A stretch of 64,000 nt of DNA from Fusobacterium naviforme (GCA_003014445.1 PYGH01000007.1:1-64000); one strand, 5' to 3'. Positions 1-7,582 are shown, counted from the first letter of the stretch. Notes: generated from the letters alone by a model not told the origin. Made by a program: numbers and translations.

Positions 1-227
1 GGGACGTGAAGGGTGACGTCGCCCGAAGAAGTCGTAAAGTTTCGATCATAATGGCCGGAACGGTATCCCTGGCGCTCAGCAGAGCGCTGGTACTTATCAG
101 CCCTGACCAGTTCATCAGCCTCATGATCCAGCAGAGCGTTGAGTGTCTCCTCAACACTGTTTCTGACCAGATCCTTAAGATTGTTCTTTATGAGATCTTC
201 GTTTAACTGTATAATGTTACCAGACAT
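1..227 (-). CDS. IS256-family (Mutator-type) transposase, N-terminal part, cut by window edge
   Basis: Reading the minus strand from ATG at 227 gives about 75 residues that continue past the left edge. The start is MSGNIIQLNEDLIKNNLKD, followed by ETLNALLDHEADELV and YRSGHYDRNFTTSSGD. This order (short N-terminal helix, 'LN.LLD.E..E', then 'R.GYRSGHY.R...T..G') is the typical N-terminus of IS256/Mutator transposases, which move DNA by a DDE mechanism. The catalytic residues lie outside the window, so activity cannot be judged. A Shine-Dalgarno GGAGG lies just upstream on the minus strand (about 236-240). The plus-strand ORF over the same bases is only its antisense shadow. Confidence 0.85.
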   Translation of the reverse strand, partial: MSGNIIQLNEDLIKNNLKDLVRNSVEETLNALLDHEADELVRADKYQRSAERQGYRSGHYDRNFTTSSGDVTLHV

Positions 228-297
228 AGTTTATTGCCTCCTTCGGATTATTTTGTGTGGTAGCTTAATTTTACCGATGGCAATAGACTGTGTCTAT
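1..297 (-). mobile_element. IS256-type insertion sequence, transposase-proximal end (right limit approximate)
   Basis: The transposase start at 227 lies about 60-70 bases inside the probable element end. At 283-297 there is a short palindrome, ATAGAC-TGT-GTCTAT, of a kind often seen near IS256-family termini. Sequence to the right of about 298 changes to a coding-like plus-strand frame unrelated to the transposase. The other end is outside the window, so the inverted repeat pair and the 8-9 bp target duplication typical of this family cannot be confirmed. The exact right boundary is an estimate. Confidence 0.55.
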
Positions 298-741
298 TTT
301 GTTATTCAATTGAATTTGCGAAACTTATTTTACCTTATCTTTGAAACCTATAAAAATGTGTCGAGCCTCTTTAAAGAAGCTGAAAAAGAAGTCCGGCAAG
401 AGATCGGGTTTTATTTGGAAGATTTGAAATCGGGTAACAGAAGCGATGTACACAATGAGTATGGTGTGGATCCGGAGCATCCTTTTGACGGGCTTTTTCA
501 GAAAAGCGCAAGACGCTTCAAATACACCGTGAATCATACGAAGAAGGTTTATTATTCGCTTGATGAGACTGACCTCCTGTTTCAGGACAATACAAAAAAC
601 GACTTCTCAGATCCATTGCCGCTCCTAATGGGATATGGAAGAGTGGCAGACCCGGGCGAGTGGCTCGGAGATATCATTGGCGTCTCAGATATCAGGCCAG
701 AGGGGTATTCTCTTTTGCCGAAGCTGTATGTGGATTGGTGA
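298..741 (+). pseudogene. Orphan C-terminal fragment of an unidentified protein next to the IS end
   Basis: An open plus-strand frame continues from the IS-like end to TGA at 739-741, giving about 147 residues rich in charged and aromatic amino acids (for example SSLFKEAEKEVRQEIGFYLE and PEGYSLLPKLYVDW). There is no start codon with a ribosome binding site at its left side; upstream, the same frame runs into antisense of the transposase. The simplest reading is the 3' end of a gene whose 5' part was separated by the IS insertion. I do not recognise the family. No signal peptide or membrane segment is visible. AT content is higher than in the core genes to the right, consistent with acquired DNA. 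Confidence 0.4.
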
Positions 742-791
742 CCTAAAAAAACGTCTTATTGCATGTGTAAATCAGGATTTGTGAGGGCAAA

Positions 792-899
792 ATGAATCTG
801 AAGATATATGACAATACGTGTGTCAGAATCGTCGATACAGATGGAAATGCTTTTGATGGACTCCCACAGCTCGTGAGCATGGAGGTTACACCCTGGTAG
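792..899 (+). pseudogene. Short 35-codon ORF, possible remnant of a small LSM/SH3-like protein
   Basis: ATG at 792 follows GAGGG (783-787) and encodes 35 residues ending EVTPW and TAG. The first half, with VRIVDTDGNAFDG, resembles the beta-rich start of small LSM-like proteins of Clostridia that begin with a 'k.V.i.D.DG..f.G' pattern. The expected continuation (a short tyrosine-rich segment) is not present in this frame, although the +2 frame reads LVEYNHRK just before the next gene. This suggests a frameshifted remnant. The family link is an impression from the motif only. Confidence 0.3.
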
Positions 900-916
900 A
901 ATATAATCACAGAAAA

Positions 917-1387
917 ATGAATATTCGAAGAGCAAAGGAAAAAGACATAGAAAAAATTCTTGAATTGCTGATTCAGGTAAATATGGTTCATCATCATGCA
1001 AGACCGGATTTATTTAAGGGGCCGGCTACCAAATATACAGAAGAACAGCTGAAAAAAATGCTGGCTGCTGATGAAGATCCGGTATTTGTGGCTGTGGACG
1101 ATTCAGATCTTGTACTGGGATATGCATTTTGCTGGACAGAGCAGATCATAGACAGTAAACTGCGGACAGATGTCAGAACACTCTATCTGGATGATCTGTG
1201 TGTCGATGAAAACAGCAGAGGTCTTCATGTAGGTGGCGCTCTCTACAGATATGTTCTTGCCTTTGCCCGTGCGCATGGATATTATAATCTGACCCTTCAT
1301 GTATGGGCGGGAAATGATGCCGCCGAAAAATTTTATGCCTCGCAGGGAATGAAGGCGCAGTTCACCTGCTTGGAACAGATTCTCTGA
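917..1387 (+). CDS. GNAT-family N-acetyltransferase
   Basis: 156 residues, the normal size for a single GNAT domain. The N-terminus MNIRRAKEKDIEKILEL is the usual beta1-alpha1 of the fold. Central strands carry DPVFVAVDDSDLVLGYAF. The acetyl-CoA pyrophosphate loop is LCVDENSRGLHVGGALYRYV (R-G-x-x-x-G-G/A pattern), and the C-terminal part LTLHVWAGNDAAEKFYASQGM matches the beta5-alpha4 'N..A..fY...GF' motif. GNAT enzymes transfer acetyl from acetyl-CoA to an amine; the substrate (small molecule or protein N-terminus) cannot be told. The Shine-Dalgarno is weak. It lies alone between accessory remnants and an EamA transporter, 26 bases upstream of the latter. Confidence 0.85.
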   Translation: MNIRRAKEKDIEKILELLIQVNMVHHHARPDLFKGPATKYTEEQLKKMLAADEDPVFVAVDDSDLVLGYAFCWTEQIIDSKLRTDVRTLYLDDLCVDENSRGLHVGGALYRYVLAFARAHGYYNLTLHVWAGNDAAEKFYASQGMKAQFTCLEQIL

Positions 1388-1413
1388 CAGATATCAGCCG
1401 AGGTAGAGTAAAA

Positions 1414-2346
1414 ATGGTAAGTGTGAAGACAGCAGAACAGGACAGGACAACAATCTTTCAGAATCCCGGAGCAGTACCGTTTCTGGCGCTGATTGCAGTG
1501 TGTGTCTGGGGAGCCGCATATCCTTTTATAAAGCTGGGATTGCTTGGTTTTGGCATAGCTTCAGCGGATACTGCAGCAAAAACTCTCTTTGCAGGCCTGC
1601 GCTTCACGATTGCAGGGGGAGTGCTGCTGATGATTGCCGCTGTGAGAGGCCTACGTCTTGGTATGAGCCGGGCAGTTGCCCCCTGGGTGCTTCTGTATGC
1701 GCTGGTGAATACTGCCCTGCACTACTTTTTCTTTTATATCGGTGTATCCAACAGCGCAGGCTCCCGGGCGGCTGTGCTGAATTCTCTTGGAACCTTTATG
1801 CTGGTATTTCTTTCCTGTGCCATATTTCCCGAGGAGCATCTGACACGGGCCAGAGTGCTGGGCTGTATCGTTGGCTTCAGTGGCCTGCTCTGTCTGAATC
1901 TGGATTTTGGGGGCGGCGGTTCCTTCACACTCTCCGGAGACGGAATGATTGTGCTGAACGCAGTCTGCTCAGCCTTTGGCGGGATATTGACCCGGATCGT
2001 CGGCAAAAAGACACAGGTCTTCGTTATGACGGGTTATGGTTTGCTGCTCGGCGGGCTTATGCTGGTCGCTGCGGGTCTCGGAATGGGCGGCCATATTCGG
2101 AGTGTCACAGCGGAGGGGGTTTTTGACCTGCTCATACTGGTGCTTATCTCAGCAGTAGGCTTCTCTGTGTATAATCAGCTTCTGCAGTATCACCCGGTCG
2201 GAAGGGTGGCGATATTCTCCTCTCTGATTCCGGTGTTTGGCATTGTGTTTTCCTGTCTTCTGTTGCGGGAAGCCTTCACCTTGAGATACGTATTCGCGGC
2301 GCTGCTTGTGACCTCCGGAATTTTTATTATTAACAGAGAAAAGTAA
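1414..2346 (+). CDS. EamA/DMT-family membrane transporter
   Basis: 310 residues with about ten hydrophobic segments arranged as two five-helix halves, as in the drug/metabolite transporter superfamily. The first half contains WGAAYPFIKLGL (the EamA 'WG.....K' signature after helix 1) and the second half ILTRIVGKK; the tail ends in FTLRYVFAALLVTSGIFIIN followed by REK. These proteins export or import small metabolites across the cytoplasmic membrane; the cargo is unknown. A strong rho-independent terminator follows at 2411, so the gene ends its own transcription unit, possibly together with the GNAT gene just upstream. Confidence 0.85.
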   Translation: MVSVKTAEQDRTTIFQNPGAVPFLALIAVCVWGAAYPFIKLGLLGFGIASADTAAKTLFAGLRFTIAGGVLLMIAAVRGLRLGMSRAVAPWVLLYALVNTALHYFFFYIGVSNSAGSRAAVLNSLGTFMLVFLSCAIFPEEHLTRARVLGCIVGFSGLLCLNLDFGGGGSFTLSGDGMIVLNAVCSAFGGILTRIVGKKTQVFVMTGYGLLLGGLMLVAAGLGMGGHIRSVTAEGVFDLLILVLISAVGFSVYNQLLQYHPVGRVAIFSSLIPVFGIVFSCLLLREAFTLRYVFAALLVTSGIFIINREK

Positions 2347-2410
2347 ATTATGAGTGGGTAGCGGTGCTTGCCGGCGTTTCACGGGAGAGAAGATTCTGGA
2401 ATCTGGATTG

Positions 2411-2455
2411 ATCGGATGGTAGCCTCAGGATACCATCCGATGTTGTGTTTTCCCC
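2411..2455 (+). terminator. Rho-independent terminator after the EamA gene
   Basis: An 11 bp perfect stem (ATCGGATGGTA at 2411-2421 with TACCATCCGAT at 2431-2441) with a 9-base loop is followed by GTTGTGTTTTCC. Confidence 0.75.
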
Positions 2456-2622
2456 ATAGAATCGTAAAAAATAGACAAAAAGTATACCTGGTACCATAGC
2501 TTTCTTGGATCACCCCCGTTAAACTGGAGGCAACAATATGGCAGAACGGTTGGATAATCAATTGCTGTTTTGCTGCAGTTGTTACAAAATCCAGAATATC
2601 TGGTACAGGAAGGAGTATGGAT

Positions 2623-3555
2623 ATGAAGAAGAGTATGACAGGTCAGAGAATTTTATCGGTACTGCTGGTGGCATTGCTGCTGCTCACCCTGATCGGCTGT
2701 GGCAAGGGCGGCGGGGCAAGCAAGGAGGACTTCAGCAAAGGATTTGTGAAGACCTGGAATGCGGTGGAGATCACCTCCGGGAATTCCGATTCCGCGGTGA
2801 GCCGGGATCTCATGAAGGAGATGAATGAGCTTGGCATGTATATGACACTGGAGCTGAAGGGTGACGGAAGCTTCATCATGGATATGATGGGAGATAAAGA
2901 GGAAGGCAAGTGGGAGACCAAAAGTGCGACAGAGGCAAAGCTTCACGACACAGAGAGCGGTGATTCTGTGGATCTCAAGCTCGAGGGCTCGACGCTGACT
3001 ATGGATCTCGATGGTGATAAGGTGATATTTGAGGAGTTCACCGGAGAGAAGCCCACTGAGGCGGCAGAGGAGAGCGAAGAGGAGCAGGAGGCTGAGGCAG
3101 ATACTGCGGAAGCCGGTGCGGCGGCAGCATTTACCGGGGATGTGGGACGCTTCAATTATCTGGATGAGCTTTTCATTGACTATCCCGCAGATACTTTCTT
3201 TCAGGATGAGAGCGCCATTCTTGATACAATCAAGGCGAAGGATGAGAGTGTTGCGATCGGCATCGTTCCGCAGATCAGTGAGCAGGATCATGAACGGTCC
3301 ATGGAGTACTTTGACAGCTATGCAGAGTATGAGGACTATACCACGGAGGACACCACCATTGCCGGCTACGAGGCGCGCATCATCAGCTACAGGGACGACT
3401 GGGGGGATTATAATGCTGAAGTCCATGTATACTTTGGCGGGGAGATCAATCGCCTCTACGGTGTGAACTTCGCCATTACCGCGGATCACTCCATGAAGGG
3501 CGGACTGGATCCGGTCGTGCTGGAAATCCTGAACACCATTCAGGTTGTGGAGTAA
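2623..3555 (+). CDS. Predicted lipoprotein, two-domain, unknown function
   Basis: 310 residues with a lipoprotein signal peptide: KK, a long leucine-rich core, and lipobox LIGC with the lipidated Cys at residue 26. Two in-frame ATGs exist (2617 and 2623); AGGAAGGAG at 2607-2615 sits only 1 base from the first but 7 from the second, so 2623 is chosen. Residues about 35-130 look like a small lipocalin-like beta domain ('L.L..DGSF.MDMMGD.EEGKWE' pattern). An acidic linker (EEAEESEEEQEAEADTAE type) leads to a second, aromatic-rich domain with FNYLDELFIDYPADTFFQDE. It is presumably anchored on the outer face of the membrane. Transcribed alone, followed by a terminator at 3611. Confidence 0.75.
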   Translation: MKKSMTGQRILSVLLVALLLLTLIGCGKGGGASKEDFSKGFVKTWNAVEITSGNSDSAVSRDLMKEMNELGMYMTLELKGDGSFIMDMMGDKEEGKWETKSATEAKLHDTESGDSVDLKLEGSTLTMDLDGDKVIFEEFTGEKPTEAAEESEEEQEAEADTAEAGAAAAFTGDVGRFNYLDELFIDYPADTFFQDESAILDTIKAKDESVAIGIVPQISEQDHERSMEYFDSYAEYEDYTTEDTTIAGYEARIISYRDDWGDYNAEVHVYFGGEINRLYGVNFAITADHSMKGGLDPVVLEILNTIQVVE

Positions 3556-3610
3556 GCGACGGAGCGATACTCTCTAAGAAGAGCTTAGAATAAAATAAGC
3601 CCTGCAATAT

Positions 3611-3644
3611 AGCCTGGCTGCGCGATCATGCAGCCGGGCTTTTA
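3611..3644 (+). terminator. Rho-independent terminator after the lipoprotein gene
   Basis: Stem AGCCTGGCTGC (3611-3621) pairs with GCAGCCGGGCT (3630-3640) and is followed by TTTA. Confidence 0.85.
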
Positions 3645-3716
3645 GCTGTCTGAAATAGCTGTATAAAGGCCTGTCAATTTTGCGAGAAACGCCCTTCGTG
3701 TAAGCTGGGAGCATCG

Positions 3717-3745
3717 TTTCAAAAAGAGTTTATTTATGTTACAAT
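3717..3745 (+). promoter_or_regulatory. Probable extended -10 sigma-A promoter for the rhodanese gene
   Basis: TACAAT at 3740-3745 is preceded by TG one base upstream (extended -10). At 17 bases upstream lies TTTCAA, a poor -35. The distance to the TTG start at 3842 leaves a leader of about 90 bases with no structure I recognise. Confidence 0.45.
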
Positions 3746-3841
3746 GCTAGCACCAAAGATCACGACAGATTGTGAGGGAGTAGATCCGCATGGGCTCTGC
3801 CCTCACAGTGGTATTTTGGGTTCTATTATGGAGGTGAAGCA

Positions 3842-4261
3842 TTGAAGAAAATCTGGACGGGTGTGCTGCTACTTTCTGCGCTGCTATGCGTATGGTTCTC
3901 AGGCTGCGGACACAGGAAAGGCGAGACAAAAGAGGCAGAGGGGGAGATGGGGTACACGAAGATATCACAGAAGGAAGCAAAGGAGCTTATGGACAGCGGG
4001 GAGGAGATCGTCATTCTCGATGTCCGCACAGAGGAGGAGTACGCCATGGGGCATATTCCTCGGGCTATATGCATTTCCCACGAGAGCATTGATGAGAGCG
4101 TGGAGCAGAAGCTTCCGGATAAGGAGATGAAGATACTGGTTTACTGCCGGAGCGGGCACCGCAGCGCGATTGCGGCGGAGAAGCTTGCGGAGCTGGGGTA
4201 CAGGAAGGTACTGGATTTTGGTGGTATCATGAGCTGGAGCTACGAGGTGGTGAAGGACTGA
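3842..4261 (+). CDS. Rhodanese-domain lipoprotein
   Basis: 139 residues. The start is TTG, 5 bases after GGAGGTG, and gives a lipoprotein signal with FSGC (Cys22). The rest is a single rhodanese domain: ISQKEAKELMDSGEEIVILD, then VRTEEEYAMGHIPRA (the CH2A-like 'DVR...Ey..GHIp.A' motif), and the active-site loop YCRSGHRSAIAA containing the catalytic cysteine of the CRxGxR type. The C-terminus has LDFGGIMSW, matching the usual 'l.GG...W'. Single-domain rhodaneses carry sulfane sulfur as a cysteine persulfide; an extracytoplasmic lipid-anchored form may handle sulfur or thiol chemistry at the membrane. Monocistronic; the substrate is unknown. Confidence 0.88.
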   Translation: MKKIWTGVLLLSALLCVWFSGCGHRKGETKEAEGEMGYTKISQKEAKELMDSGEEIVILDVRTEEEYAMGHIPRAICISHESIDESVEQKLPDKEMKILVYCRSGHRSAIAAEKLAELGYRKVLDFGGIMSWSYEVVKD

Positions 4262-4336
4262 AGCTTTTGGTTTTTTTGTTGTAATATATAAAAATGAGTT
4301 TGAGGGTATAAACAGGGAGCAGATGGAGGATGTCAT

Positions 4337-4936
4337 ATGAATATCGTGTGTCTTGATCTTGAGGGAGTTTTGGTACCTGAAATCTGGATTGCCTTTGCGG
4401 AGGCCAGCGGCATTCCTGAACTGAAGCGCACCACGCGCGATGAGCCGGACTATGATAAGCTGATGCGCTGGAGACTTGGCATACTGAAGGAGCATGGTCT
4501 GGGGCTTAAGGAGATACAGGAGACGATCGCGAAGATCGATCCGCTTCCGGGTGCGAGGGAGTTTCTGGATGAGCTTCGCTCCATAACCCAGGTCATCATC
4601 ATCAGTGATACCTTTACGCAGTTTGCAACTCCGCTCATGAAGAAACTTGGCTGGCCGACGATATTCTGCAATTCACTCGAGGTTGCAGAGAGCGGTGAGA
4701 TCACCGGTTTCCGCATGAGAATTGAGAACTCTAAGCTCACGACAGTGAAGGCTCTGCAGTCCATCGGTTATGAGACCATCGCCAGTGGAGACAGCTACAA
4801 TGATCTGGGGATGATTCAGGCAAGCAAGGCGGGCTTTTTGTTCCGCAGCACGGAGCAGATCAAGAAGGATCATCCGGAGCTTCCGGCATATGAGAGCTAT
4901 GCAGACCTCATGGAGGGAATTCGAAGGGCGCTGTGA
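4337..4936 (+). CDS. thrH: ThrH-type phosphoserine phosphatase / homoserine phosphotransferase (HAD family)
   Basis: 199 residues, close to the ThrH length. The N-terminus MNIVCLDLEGVLVPEIWIAF has the HAD nucleophile motif DLEGVL with the distinctive ThrH 'LVPEIWIAFAE' continuation. HAD motif II is IIISDTF, motif III lysine lies in ENSKLTTVKAL, and motif IV is ASGDSYNDLGM. ThrH enzymes hydrolyse phosphoserine to serine and can transfer the phosphate to homoserine, linking serine and threonine synthesis. No ser or thr genes are adjacent. It ends just before the tRNA-Gly gene, which is convergent; the hairpin at 4957-4982 separates them. Confidence 0.88.
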   Translation: MNIVCLDLEGVLVPEIWIAFAEASGIPELKRTTRDEPDYDKLMRWRLGILKEHGLGLKEIQETIAKIDPLPGAREFLDELRSITQVIIISDTFTQFATPLMKKLGWPTIFCNSLEVAESGEITGFRMRIENSKLTTVKALQSIGYETIASGDSYNDLGMIQASKAGFLFRSTEQIKKDHPELPAYESYADLMEGIRRAL

Positions 4937-4949
4937 GGCGCCTTTTGAA

Positions 4950-4982
4950 TTAAAAAAGAAGTCCTGTAAAATCAGGACTTCT
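4950..4982 (-). terminator. Terminator of tRNA-Gly (minus strand), probably also stops thrH
   Basis: A perfect 10 bp stem, AGAAGTCCTG with CAGGACTTCT (4957-4966 and 4973-4982). Read on the minus strand it is followed by a run of six T. The plus-strand side has only a loose T tract, so it works mainly for the tRNA. Confidence 0.8.
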
Positions 4983-4995
4983 ATCTGTTTAAGAG

Positions 4996-5066
4996 AGCAA
5001 GTGACGGGAATCGAACCCGCGTCCCAAGCTTGGGAAGCTTGTGTTCTACCATTGAACCACACCTGC
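4996..5066 (-). tRNA. tRNA-Gly (anticodon CCC)
   Basis: 71 bases fold as a full cloverleaf on the minus strand: acceptor GCAGGTG with CACTTGC (one G-T pair), D arm GTTC/GAAC, anticodon stem CAAGC/GCTTG with loop TTCCCAA giving anticodon CCC, and a T arm with TTCGATT in the loop. It decodes GGG. CCA is not encoded. A near-consensus promoter and a terminator flank it, so it is an independent transcription unit. Confidence 0.93.
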
Positions 5067-5075
5067 AACATTGAT

Positions 5076-5104
5076 ATTATATCCGAAAATTCCGGGTTTG
5101 TAAA
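5076..5104 (-). promoter_or_regulatory. Sigma-A promoter of tRNA-Gly
   Basis: On the minus strand TTTACA (5104-5099) and a perfect TATAAT (5081-5076) are separated by exactly 17 bases. The predicted transcript begins a few bases before the mature tRNA 5' end at 5066. Confidence 0.85.
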
Positions 5105-5261
5105 GCAAAAGTGATGGCGAGATGAGAGCATATATAAAAACAGTCCAACGCGTATTCTGCCGGGAAAGGGGTATCAGTGTTAGAAAGAAGCAGGAGAAAA
5201 ACAGGAGCAGAGTATAGCTGACCGGGATTATAGAAATCTTCTTAACAGCATGATCTTGTGC

Positions 5262-5290
5262 TTGAATTATGTGCTGCGGCATGATAACAT
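5262..5290 (+). promoter_or_regulatory. Probable sigma-A promoter of tRNA-Ala
   Basis: TTGAAT (5262-5267) and TAACAT (5285-5290) are spaced by 17 bases. Both hexamers match consensus at 4 of 6 positions. The tRNA begins 27 bases after the -10. Confidence 0.5.
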
Positions 5291-5316
5291 AAGCCTTGTC
5301 AGAGCGACAGACATAT

Positions 5317-5389
<73 letters not shown>

Positions 5390-5398
5390 CTACCTGAA

Positions 5399-5450
5399 AA
5401 TCCCGGAATCCGCCTGTTTATTCAGTAAGCAGGCGGATTCCGGGATTTTT
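5399..5450 (+). terminator. Terminator of tRNA-Ala
   Basis: A perfect 18 bp stem, AATCCCGGAATCCGCCTG with its complement, closes a 13-base loop and ends in a run of T at 5446-5450. Confidence 0.92.
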
Positions 5451-5539
5451 ACTTTGTGGAATGCAGAGCATTCTCTGTTTACTGTGGAAGCACAGCGGTG
5501 ACTGTACTATAATAGCTTCATGTGATTTAGGAGGTCATT

Positions 5540-5647
5540 ATGAGCAAGCTTGGGAAAAAGAAGAGTAACAGGGAAGGCAAGGCAAAGCAGCTGCAGCAGC
5601 AGCTTCAGGCGCTGGAGCGGAAGAACGCTGCAAAGGGGAAGAAGTAA
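5540..5647 (+). CDS. Small basic peptide (35 aa) translationally coupled to the AlaX gene
   Basis: ATG at 5540 lies five bases after AGGAGG (5529-5534), an excellent ribosome site. The 35 residues are very basic and Gln/Lys rich: MSKLGKKKSNREGKAK, a short QLQQQLQALE helix, then KNAAKGKK. The stop TAA overlaps the ATG of the next gene by one base (TAATG), a coupling arrangement. A TATAAT at 5508-5513 may be the -10 of its promoter. No family is recognised. The composition suggests RNA or ribosome contact, but that is only inference. It could also serve mainly as a leader that delivers ribosomes to the downstream enzyme. Confidence 0.65.
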   Translation: MSKLGKKKSNREGKAKQLQQQLQALERKNAAKGKK

Positions 5648-6822
5648 TGGCAGAGATGCAGAAGACGGAGGAGCTGTACTACATAGATGTGCGCCGGACG
5701 GAATTTACGGCGCGGGTGCTCTCCTGCACTGAAGATGAGAAGCGGAAGTGTTACAGGGTGATTCTGGACCGGAGCGCATTCTTTCCGGAGCAGGGCGGAC
5801 AGAATTCGGACCAGGGAATGCTCGGCGGGGCAAAGGTGCTGGAGGTGCACATCCGGGATGGAATCATCACCCACTTTGTCTCCGCACCGCTTCCGGAGGG
5901 AGAGGAGATAGAAGGGCAGGTTGACTGGGCGCGGCGATTTGAGTTTATGCAGCAGCACAGTGGAGAGCATATGCTCTCCGGGCTTGTGCACGCGCGCTTT
6001 GGTTATGATAACGTGGGTTTTCATCTGGGGGAGACAGAGACACAGCTTGATTTCAGCGGGCCTATTACGCAGTCGGAGCTTCAGGAGCTGGAAGAGCAGG
6101 TCAACGCCGCGCTGTGGCAGAATCTTCCGGTCCGCGTGTACTATCCGGATGCAGAGGAGCTTCAGAAGCTGGATTACAGGAGCAAGCTGGAGCTCACGGA
6201 GAATGTACGCCTTGTGGAGATTCCGGGAGTAGATCTCTGTGCCTGCTGTGCGCCGCATGTGGAGCGGACTGCGGAAATCGGCATTGTAAAAATCGTGGAC
6301 TGCATCAATTATAAGGGCGGTGTGCGCATACATATCGCCTGCGGTATCCGCGCGCTGCGGGACTATGCCCAAAAGCAGACGGCGGTGGAGGCGATCTCTC
6401 GCTGTCTCTCCGTGAAGCGGGGAGAGGTGTCGGAGGCCGTGCGGGATCTGAGGCAGAAGCTCGGCGAGACAGAGGCGGTCTGCGCGGGACTTGGCAGACA
6501 GCTGCTGGAGTGTAGGGCAAATGAATTGCCGGCAGCAGGGGAGAGCAGACACGCGCTGCTCTTTACAGAGCAGGCAGATCCAGGGGCGATGAGAAATATC
6601 GTAAATGCGAGGGCAGAGCAGTATGCGGGAGTTGTCGCCGTATTTTCCGGAGCAGACACGAGCGGCTGGAGCTTTGTTCTTGGAAGCGGTGCTCTGGACT
6701 GTGCAGAGCTTGCAAAGTTGCTTCGGACGAAAGGGTTTAAGTGCGGAGGAACGAAGAGTTATCTGCAGGGGAGCGCTCCGCTTACGGAGCAGGAGATACG
6801 GACACTCTTTCATGAGCTCTGA
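5647..6822 (+). CDS. AlaX-type alanyl-tRNA editing protein with DHHA1 domain
   Basis: 391 residues. The N-terminal half matches the editing part of alanyl-tRNA synthetase: DRSAFFPEQGGQNSDQG (the 'T.FypegGGQ..D.G' motif), zinc-site HSGEHMLSG (HxxxH) and CACCAPHVERTAEIG (CxxxH with its Cys). The C-terminal 150 residues, after a coiled linker, look like a DHHA1 domain, making this the long AlaX form. Such trans-editing enzymes hydrolyse Ser-tRNA(Ala) or Gly-tRNA(Ala) in the cytoplasm and protect translation accuracy. No aminoacylation domain is present, so it is not AlaS. It overlaps the stop of the small basic ORF before it. The tRNA-Ala gene immediately upstream is a notable neighbour, although separately transcribed. 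Confidence 0.88.
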   Translation: MAEMQKTEELYYIDVRRTEFTARVLSCTEDEKRKCYRVILDRSAFFPEQGGQNSDQGMLGGAKVLEVHIRDGIITHFVSAPLPEGEEIEGQVDWARRFEFMQQHSGEHMLSGLVHARFGYDNVGFHLGETETQLDFSGPITQSELQELEEQVNAALWQNLPVRVYYPDAEELQKLDYRSKLELTENVRLVEIPGVDLCACCAPHVERTAEIGIVKIVDCINYKGGVRIHIACGIRALRDYAQKQTAVEAISRCLSVKRGEVSEAVRDLRQKLGETEAVCAGLGRQLLECRANELPAAGESRHALLFTEQADPGAMRNIVNARAEQYAGVVAVFSGADTSGWSFVLGSGALDCAELAKLLRTKGFKCGGTKSYLQGSAPLTEQEIRTLFHEL

Positions 6823-6859
6823 GGGAGATGCGGGAAAGTATTCCTGTTTTTTAAAAGCT

Positions 6860-6888
6860 TTGTAATAATCTCTGCGCAAAAATATGAT
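6860..6888 (+). promoter_or_regulatory. Probable sigma-A promoter for the lipoprotein/dacA genes
   Basis: TTGTAA (6860-6865), 17-base spacer, TATGAT (6883-6888). The first start codon follows at 6932. Confidence 0.6.
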
Positions 6889-6931
6889 ACAGTAGCAGCG
6901 TATCAGAAGAAGAAAGAGGTGCGAGGATCAT

Positions 6932-7582
6932 ATGAAAAATACAATATGGATGAAGAAGGCAGCAGTGGTGTTCTGTGCAGCGGTGTGCGCGGCGGCATTT
7001 GCCGCGTGCGGCCAAAAGACGGTGAAGGAGTCCGGGGCGGCTGCGGAGAGCAAAACTGAGGCGGAGAGCAAGGGCTTTCAGGCAGAACTAAACTATGATT
7101 ATGCAAACACCGTAAACAATGACGCAGAGGCGGTGATCAAGTTGCTGGGAGAGCCGGAGAGCGACAGCGATGACGGCGTAATCCGTGCGATGAGCTTTGA
7201 CGGCGGAAAGAAAAAGGCGCTTCTCTACAATGAGAATGAAGATGTGAATTATGGGAGAAGTGATTCCTGCTGGGCACTGGAGGCGAGCGTTGGAGAGCTC
7301 TTCGTGCTGAGTGAGGAGCCGGAGAGCAGTGAGGCGTTCTTTGAGGCGCTGCGTCTTGAAGAGAAGCCGGAGAAGCAGAGCTCCAGGCTGGTGGACGGCT
7401 ATGCACTTGCGGAGGGCAAGGAGGTCTACCATTTCTTCTGTGACGGATATGAGATGGAAATACTTCCGGAGAGCGACGGCAGCATTCATAGGGATTCCCG
7501 CGCTGTGATCCTGGCTCCGCTTGAGAAGGAGGAGCCGGAGAGCGAGGAATCCGAGGAAGAGACAGAGACAGCAGCCAATTAA
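6932..7582 (+). CDS. Predicted lipoprotein, unknown function
   Basis: 216 residues with an alanine-rich signal peptide ending FAACG (Cys26 as the likely lipidation site). The mature part begins with a Glu/Lys/Ser/Ala linker and then a compact domain with YDYANTVNNDAEAVIKLLGE, followed by strand-rich sequence. The last 20 residues are almost all acidic (EEPESEESEEETE type). No enzyme motif is seen. The gene sits 27 bases before dacA and shares its promoter at 6860, suggesting an envelope role, but the function cannot be assigned. Confidence 0.7.
   Translation: MKNTIWMKKAAVVFCAAVCAAAFAACGQKTVKESGAAAESKTEAESKGFQAELNYDYANTVNNDAEAVIKLLGEPESDSDDGVIRAMSFDGGKKKALLYNENEDVNYGRSDSCWALEASVGELFVLSEEPESSEAFFEALRLEEKPEKQSSRLVDGYALAEGKEVYHFFCDGYEMEILPESDGSIHRDSRAVILAPLEKEEPESEESEEETETAAN

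Noticed and set aside
2538-2828. Plus-strand ORF of 96 codons with GGAGG before its ATG, overlapping the lipoprotein start
   Set aside because: After the first 30 codons it runs through the lipoprotein gene in another frame with arginine- and glycine-rich shadow composition. The lipoprotein frame has a clear signal peptide. At most it could be a short upstream initiation.
5605-6879. Long minus-strand ORF (424 codons) opposite AlaX
   Set aside because: It is the antisense of a well-identified gene; the high leucine, arginine and cysteine content is typical of shadow frames in this GC-rich sequence, and no ribosome site or motif supports it.
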